From assembly GCF_018131075.1 (NCBI RefSeq), contig NZ_JAFCLS010000048.1, positions 1 to 64,000 on the forward strand: a stretch of DNA of 64,000 bases, in the 5' to 3' direction. The stretch comes from Bradyrhizobium sp. JYMT SZCCT0428 (GTDB lineage Bacteria > Pseudomonadota > Alphaproteobacteria > Rhizobiales > Xanthobacteraceae). The notes beneath the pieces are model-generated. The model was not told where the DNA came from. It saw only the letters and a list, made by a program, of their open reading frames with translations, and did no database searches. Each line of letters begins with the position of its first letter. Position 1 is the first letter of the stretch. This document shows positions 60,889-64,000 of this stretch, piece by piece. The position numbers and the translations under genes were made by a program.

Positions 60889-62142
60889 ATGTCCGCCGCC
60901 GATGCAACGCGCCTGCCGCCGACCTTCAACCGCCTTGCCTGGTCCAACCTCGCCGCGCAATCGGCCGAGCAGGTCGCGCTCGCCGCCGCCCCCATCGTCG
61001 CGGTGCTGCTGCTGGGCGTCGGCGAAGGCCAGACCGGCCTGCTGCAGACCGCGCTGACGCTCCCCTTCATCCTGTTTGCGATACCGGCCGGCCTGCTCGC
61101 CGACCGCATTTCGCGGCGCTGGCTGATGGCGGGCGCCGAAGCGCTGCGCGCGGTGGCGCTCGGCGGAATCCTGCTGCTGATCTGGCTCGGCTGGATGACG
61201 CTGCCGCTGCTGGCCTTGCTCGGCTTCATCGCGGTGTGCGGCACGGTCGCCTACAGCGTCGCGGCACCGGCACTGGTGCCCTCGCTGGTGAACCCGCAGC
61301 AATTGCCCGCGGCCAATGCGCGGATTGAGCTCGCGCGCACCGTGGCGTTTGCGAGCGGCCCCGCGCTTGGCGGCGTGCTGGTCGGATGGGTTGGCGCAGC
61401 GCCGGCGTTCGGCTTTGCCGCGGCGCTGTCTGTTATTGCGGTGGTGCTGCTGTCGGGTATCTATGAGCCCACCCGCGCGCCCGCCCCGCGCCGCCATCCG
61501 CTGCAGGACATCAAGGAAGGCGCGGTGTTCGTGCTGCACCACAAGCTGCTGCGGCCGGTGTTCATCACCCAGTTCATCTTCAATACGGCCTCGTTCCTGC
61601 TGCTTGCGGTGTTCGTGCCCTATGCCGTGCGCCATCTCGGCCTCTCCGCCACCGGCGTCGGCACCACGCTCGCGATGTACGGCGTCGGCATGGTGGTCGG
61701 CGCGCTCCTGGCAACGCGGGTGATGAAGCGCCTCGCCTTCGGCACCGTGATCGGACTCGGCCCGGTGACCGGTTTCGTCGCCGCCACCGTGATGGCACTG
61801 ACGACGATCGTTCCATCACCGCTGCTCGCGGGCCTGAGCTTCTTCCTGCTCGGCGTCGGCCCGATCCTGTGGGTGATCTCCACCACCACGCTGCGCCAAT
61901 CGGTGACGCCGCCTTCGCTGCTGGGACGCGTCTCCGCCATCAACATCATGAGCTATGGCGCCCGCCCGCTTGGCTCCGCGCTCGGCGCCATCGTCGGCGG
62001 CTTCTACAGCGCCGAAGCCTGCCTCTATCTGGCGGCCGCGATCTTCGCCGCGCAAGCGCTGGTGATCCTGATGTCGCCCGCCGTCTCGCTGACGCGGCAG
62101 CCGGACATGGTCGGCGACGGGCCGGCGCTGCGGGCGTGTTGA
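60889..62142 (+). CDS. MFS exporter (EntS-like)
   Basis: This 417-residue transporter has twelve hydrophobic segments. The loop 2-3 motif LLADRISRRWLM (about 66-77) is the MFS signature, and GRVSAINIMSYGARPLGSALG is typical of the EntS/MFS_3 group. Relatives export siderophores and other metabolites. The substrate here is unknown. It lies between a terminator and a family B repeat, so it is transcribed alone. Confidence 0.88.
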   Translation: MSAADATRLPPTFNRLAWSNLAAQSAEQVALAAAPIVAVLLLGVGEGQTGLLQTALTLPFILFAIPAGLLADRISRRWLMAGAEALRAVALGGILLLIWLGWMTLPLLALLGFIAVCGTVAYSVAAPALVPSLVNPQQLPAANARIELARTVAFASGPALGGVLVGWVGAAPAFGFAAALSVIAVVLLSGIYEPTRAPAPRRHPLQDIKEGAVFVLHHKLLRPVFITQFIFNTASFLLLAVFVPYAVRHLGLSATGVGTTLAMYGVGMVVGALLATRVMKRLAFGTVIGLGPVTGFVAATVMALTTIVPSPLLAGLSFFLLGVGPILWVISTTTLRQSVTPPSLLGRVSAINIMSYGARPLGSALGAIVGGFYSAEACLYLAAAIFAAQALVILMSPAVSLTRQPDMVGDGPALRAC

Positions 62143-62188
62143 GCGGAGAACGACTCCACTGACTTCGCATGCGTTCTGAAAAGGTTCT

Positions 62189-62318
62189 CGTCATGCCCGG
62201 GCTTGACCCGGGCATCCACGTCTTCCTTGGCTGCAACCGCGAAAGTAAGTCGTGGATGGCCGGGCATAGGCGAGCGGAAGCGACGCCGTCCTTCAGACGG
62301 CTAAGCCCGGCCATGACG
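62189..62318. repeat. Palindromic repeat, family B, copy 4
   Basis: CGTCATGCCCGGGCTTGACC at the left and AAGCCCGGCCATGACG at the right, with an extra hairpin in the right half. It separates the two MFS genes. Confidence 0.8.
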
Positions 62319-62384
62319 AAGTAAAATCGGACCGCCATGACGAACTAAATTGCCACTGCCCGTTGGCGCTTTCCAATCTCTCTT

Positions 62385-62406
62385 TATATGATATACATCA
62401 TTTATA
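62385..62406. promoter_or_regulatory. AT-rich palindromic operator-like site before the second MFS gene
   Basis: ATGAT and ATCAT (62388-62392 and 62397-62401) flank ATAC within a TATATGAT...ATCATTTATA stretch, an AT-rich island in GC-rich DNA, 19 bp before the ATG. It looks like a site for a TetR, MarR or PadR repressor; no such gene adjoins. Confidence 0.35.
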
Positions 62407-62424
62407 GAGAAACGGGAACCCTCC

Positions 62425-63636
62425 ATGGCCGACCAGACCGTAGCGATCGCAAGCCCCCGTCCGGAGGCCTCCTCCACCGTCCTGCAGATCGCGGTGCTGG
62501 CAGCGCTTGCGGCCACCGGGACGCTGGCGACCAACATCCTGCTGCCGTCGCTGCCGCAGATGGCGGCCTCGCTGAACGTCACAAGCGCTGCGGTCACGTC
62601 GGCCATCACCATTTTTCTGGCGGTGTTCGCAGTCGGTCAGCTCGTGGTCGGGCCGATCTCGGACCGCTACGGCCGCCGCTGGCCGGTACTGATCGGATTT
62701 GCGGTATTTTTCGCCGGCAGCGTCTGGTGCGGCCTCGCCACCGACCTGCCCAACCTGCTCGCCGGCCGCGTGGTCCAGGCCGCCGGTGCCTGCGCCACCT
62801 CCGTGCTGTCCCGCGCCATTGCGCGCGACCTGTTCTCCGGCGCCGCACTGGCGCGCGCGATGGCGCTGATCATGATTGCGATGGCGGCCGCGCCTGGCTT
62901 CTCGCCGCTGCTCGGCGGCGCGCTCGATCACTATTTCGGCTGGCGTTCCGAATTCGCGCTCGTCGCCGCCTTTGCCGTGCTCGGCGCGCTCGCCTACAGC
63001 ATGGTTCTGGGTGAGACCCATCATGCGACGCGCACGCCGCTCGACCCGCTCGCGATTGCCAAAAACTATCTTGGCCTGATCGCAGATCGACGTTTTGTGG
63101 TACCGGCGGCGACCGTGAGCCTGATCATGGGCGGACTGTTCGCGATGTTCTCGGCCGCGCCCCGCGTGCTGATCGAAGCGATGCACTTTACGCCGATTCA
63201 GCTGGGCCTGTTTTTCGCCGGCACCGTGCTGATCGTATTCGCCTCAGGCATGCTGGCGACAAAGCTGGCGCCGCGCTACGGGCTCGACCGCTCGATCCGC
63301 GGCGGATTGTTCGCGGCCGCGGCCGGCAGCCTCGCGATGCTGCTGGTGTCGCTGTATAGCCCGACCTTCCTGCCTTTTCTGGCTGCGATGAGCGTGTTCC
63401 TGCTCGGCATGGGCATTGTCAACCCCTTGGGCACCGCGCAGGCGCTCTCCCCGTTCGGCGAGAAAGCGGGGGCTGCCTCCGCGCTGGTCGGCTTCTGGCA
63501 GATGATGAATGCGGCGATCGGCGTCTGGCTGGCGGCGACGATCTCACGTGAGGCGCTGTTTGCGCTCGGCGTGGTGCTGACGGTGTTTTCCTTTGTCGCG
63601 GTCGGGCTGTATACGCTGCGCGCCAAAACGGCCTAG
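62425..63636 (+). CDS. Bcr/CflA-type MFS multidrug exporter
   Basis: This 403-residue transporter has twelve membrane segments. ATNILLPSLPQMAASLNV (about 31-48) is the typical Bcr/CflA first-helix motif, and GPISDRYGRRWPVLIG is the loop 2-3 signature (about 77-92). RAIARDLFSGAALARAMALI completes the pattern. Such pumps export drugs and other small molecules. The last four bases overlap the end of the converging cyclase gene. Confidence 0.92.
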   Translation: MADQTVAIASPRPEASSTVLQIAVLAALAATGTLATNILLPSLPQMAASLNVTSAAVTSAITIFLAVFAVGQLVVGPISDRYGRRWPVLIGFAVFFAGSVWCGLATDLPNLLAGRVVQAAGACATSVLSRAIARDLFSGAALARAMALIMIAMAAAPGFSPLLGGALDHYFGWRSEFALVAAFAVLGALAYSMVLGETHHATRTPLDPLAIAKNYLGLIADRRFVVPAATVSLIMGGLFAMFSAAPRVLIEAMHFTPIQLGLFFAGTVLIVFASGMLATKLAPRYGLDRSIRGGLFAAAAGSLAMLLVSLYSPTFLPFLAAMSVFLLGMGIVNPLGTAQALSPFGEKAGAASALVGFWQMMNAAIGVWLAATISREALFALGVVLTVFSFVAVGLYTLRAKTA

Positions 63637-64000
63637 CTTCCGAGATACCGCTCGTACTTTCCAGCCACAACTTCATCCGACGCAATGTCCGGATCGAGCG
63701 TATAAAGATCCTGCGCGCGGCCGATGCCGCGCAGCGCGTAGCGGCCGGTGGAAACCAGATAGTTGCGCCCGGTTGCGTCCAGTCCGGTGCGAAACGCCTC
63801 CGAGGTCAGCAATTCGCGGTCGACCGAACGGCACATCGAGGCGATGCGGCTGACTTCGTTGACGGCCGGCCCCACCACGGTGAAGTCGAGCCGGTCATCG
63901 CTGCCGATATTGCCGTAAAAGACCTCGCCGACATGCAGGCCGACATGGGCCGTCGTCACCGCCACGCCTTCGGCGGCACGGCGGGCACTGACCGCAGCCA
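63633..64000 (-). CDS. Class III adenylate/guanylate cyclase, C-terminal part (runs off the window)
   Basis: The last 122 or so codons are visible; the frame is open to the window edge. GLHVGEVFYGNIGSDDRLDF and TVVGPAVNEVSRIASM are the C-terminal part of a class III nucleotidyl cyclase domain (the Asn-x-x-x-Arg and adenine-pocket region). The tail ends YTLDPDIASDEVVAGKYERY. The N-terminal part lies beyond 64000 and may carry a sensor or membrane domain. Confidence 0.88.
   Translation of the reverse strand, partial: AAVSARRAAEGVAVTTAHVGLHVGEVFYGNIGSDDRLDFTVVGPAVNEVSRIASMCRSVDRELLTSEAFRTGLDATGRNYLVSTGRYALRGIGRAQDLYTLDPDIASDEVVAGKYERYLGS

Noticed and set aside
59078..60907. A 609-codon minus-strand frame antisense to the heme peroxidase
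   Set aside because: The peroxidase frame carries clear catalytic motifs; the antisense product shows none.

Overview
The window is a 64 kb piece of GC-rich chromosome from an alphaproteobacterium of the Bradyrhizobium / Rhodopseudomonas group (Nitrobacteraceae). The evidence is the gene order glyA-nrdR-ribD-ribE-ribH-nusB-thiL, the order yceD-plsX-fabH-ihfA-merR, a GcrA regulator, a Cbp3-type cytochrome bc1 chaperone, an H+-pyrophosphatase, an LdtR-type MarR regulator, and many copies of the palindromic intergenic repeats typical of this group. I see no rRNA, prophage, intact insertion sequence or CRISPR array. One tRNA, tRNA-Pro(GGG), is present.

Layout. 1-0.5 kb: three stacked palindromic repeats, no gene. 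0.5-7.9 kb: exopolysaccharide locus (Wzz/BY-kinase-like protein, Wza-like export lipoprotein, GT4 glycosyltransferase, undecaprenyl-phosphate sugar transferase, O-antigen ligase/polymerase). 7.9-18.8 kb: small catabolic and accessory units (MarR with a divergent FAD monooxygenase and a perfect operator, enoyl-reductase-like protein, DUF169, YdcF, acetamidase/formamidase, GrlR-like, RHH-like protein with GcrA, cupin, NmrA-like, SDR, DHDPS-like aldolase). 19-27.5 kb: a six-gene dipeptide-type ABC operon with two tandem paralogous binding proteins, flanked by three short peptides with double-glycine leaders. 27.6-29.4 kb: a cluster of very small genes, terminators and the tRNA.

29.4-36 kb: merR-ihfA-fabH-plsX-yceD-cbp3 on the minus strand, facing away from bamE and a TctC-type binding protein. 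36-45 kb: hppA, cspA, then thiL-nusB-ribH-ribE-ribD-nrdR-glyA. 45-53 kb: GST, ketopantoate-reductase-like and HpcH aldolase genes, two small unknowns, ldtR, DUF6163, hemB, RDD protein, bpt.

53-61 kb is the most unusual part. mntH (Nramp Mn transporter) is divergent from a three-gene membrane-stress operon: a PspA/IM30 protein with an extra N-terminal domain resembling the non-catalytic half of a TnpB transposase, then a YqiJ-like OB-fold membrane protein and a YqiK-like flotillin. A His-rich, RTX-tailed heme peroxidase follows. The mntH promoter and the peroxidase promoter carry almost the same 22-bp palindromic element, so the two ends of the island are probably controlled by one metal-responsive repressor (a Fur/Mur-type protein is the obvious candidate). 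The window ends with two MFS exporters and the 3' part of a class III adenylate cyclase gene.
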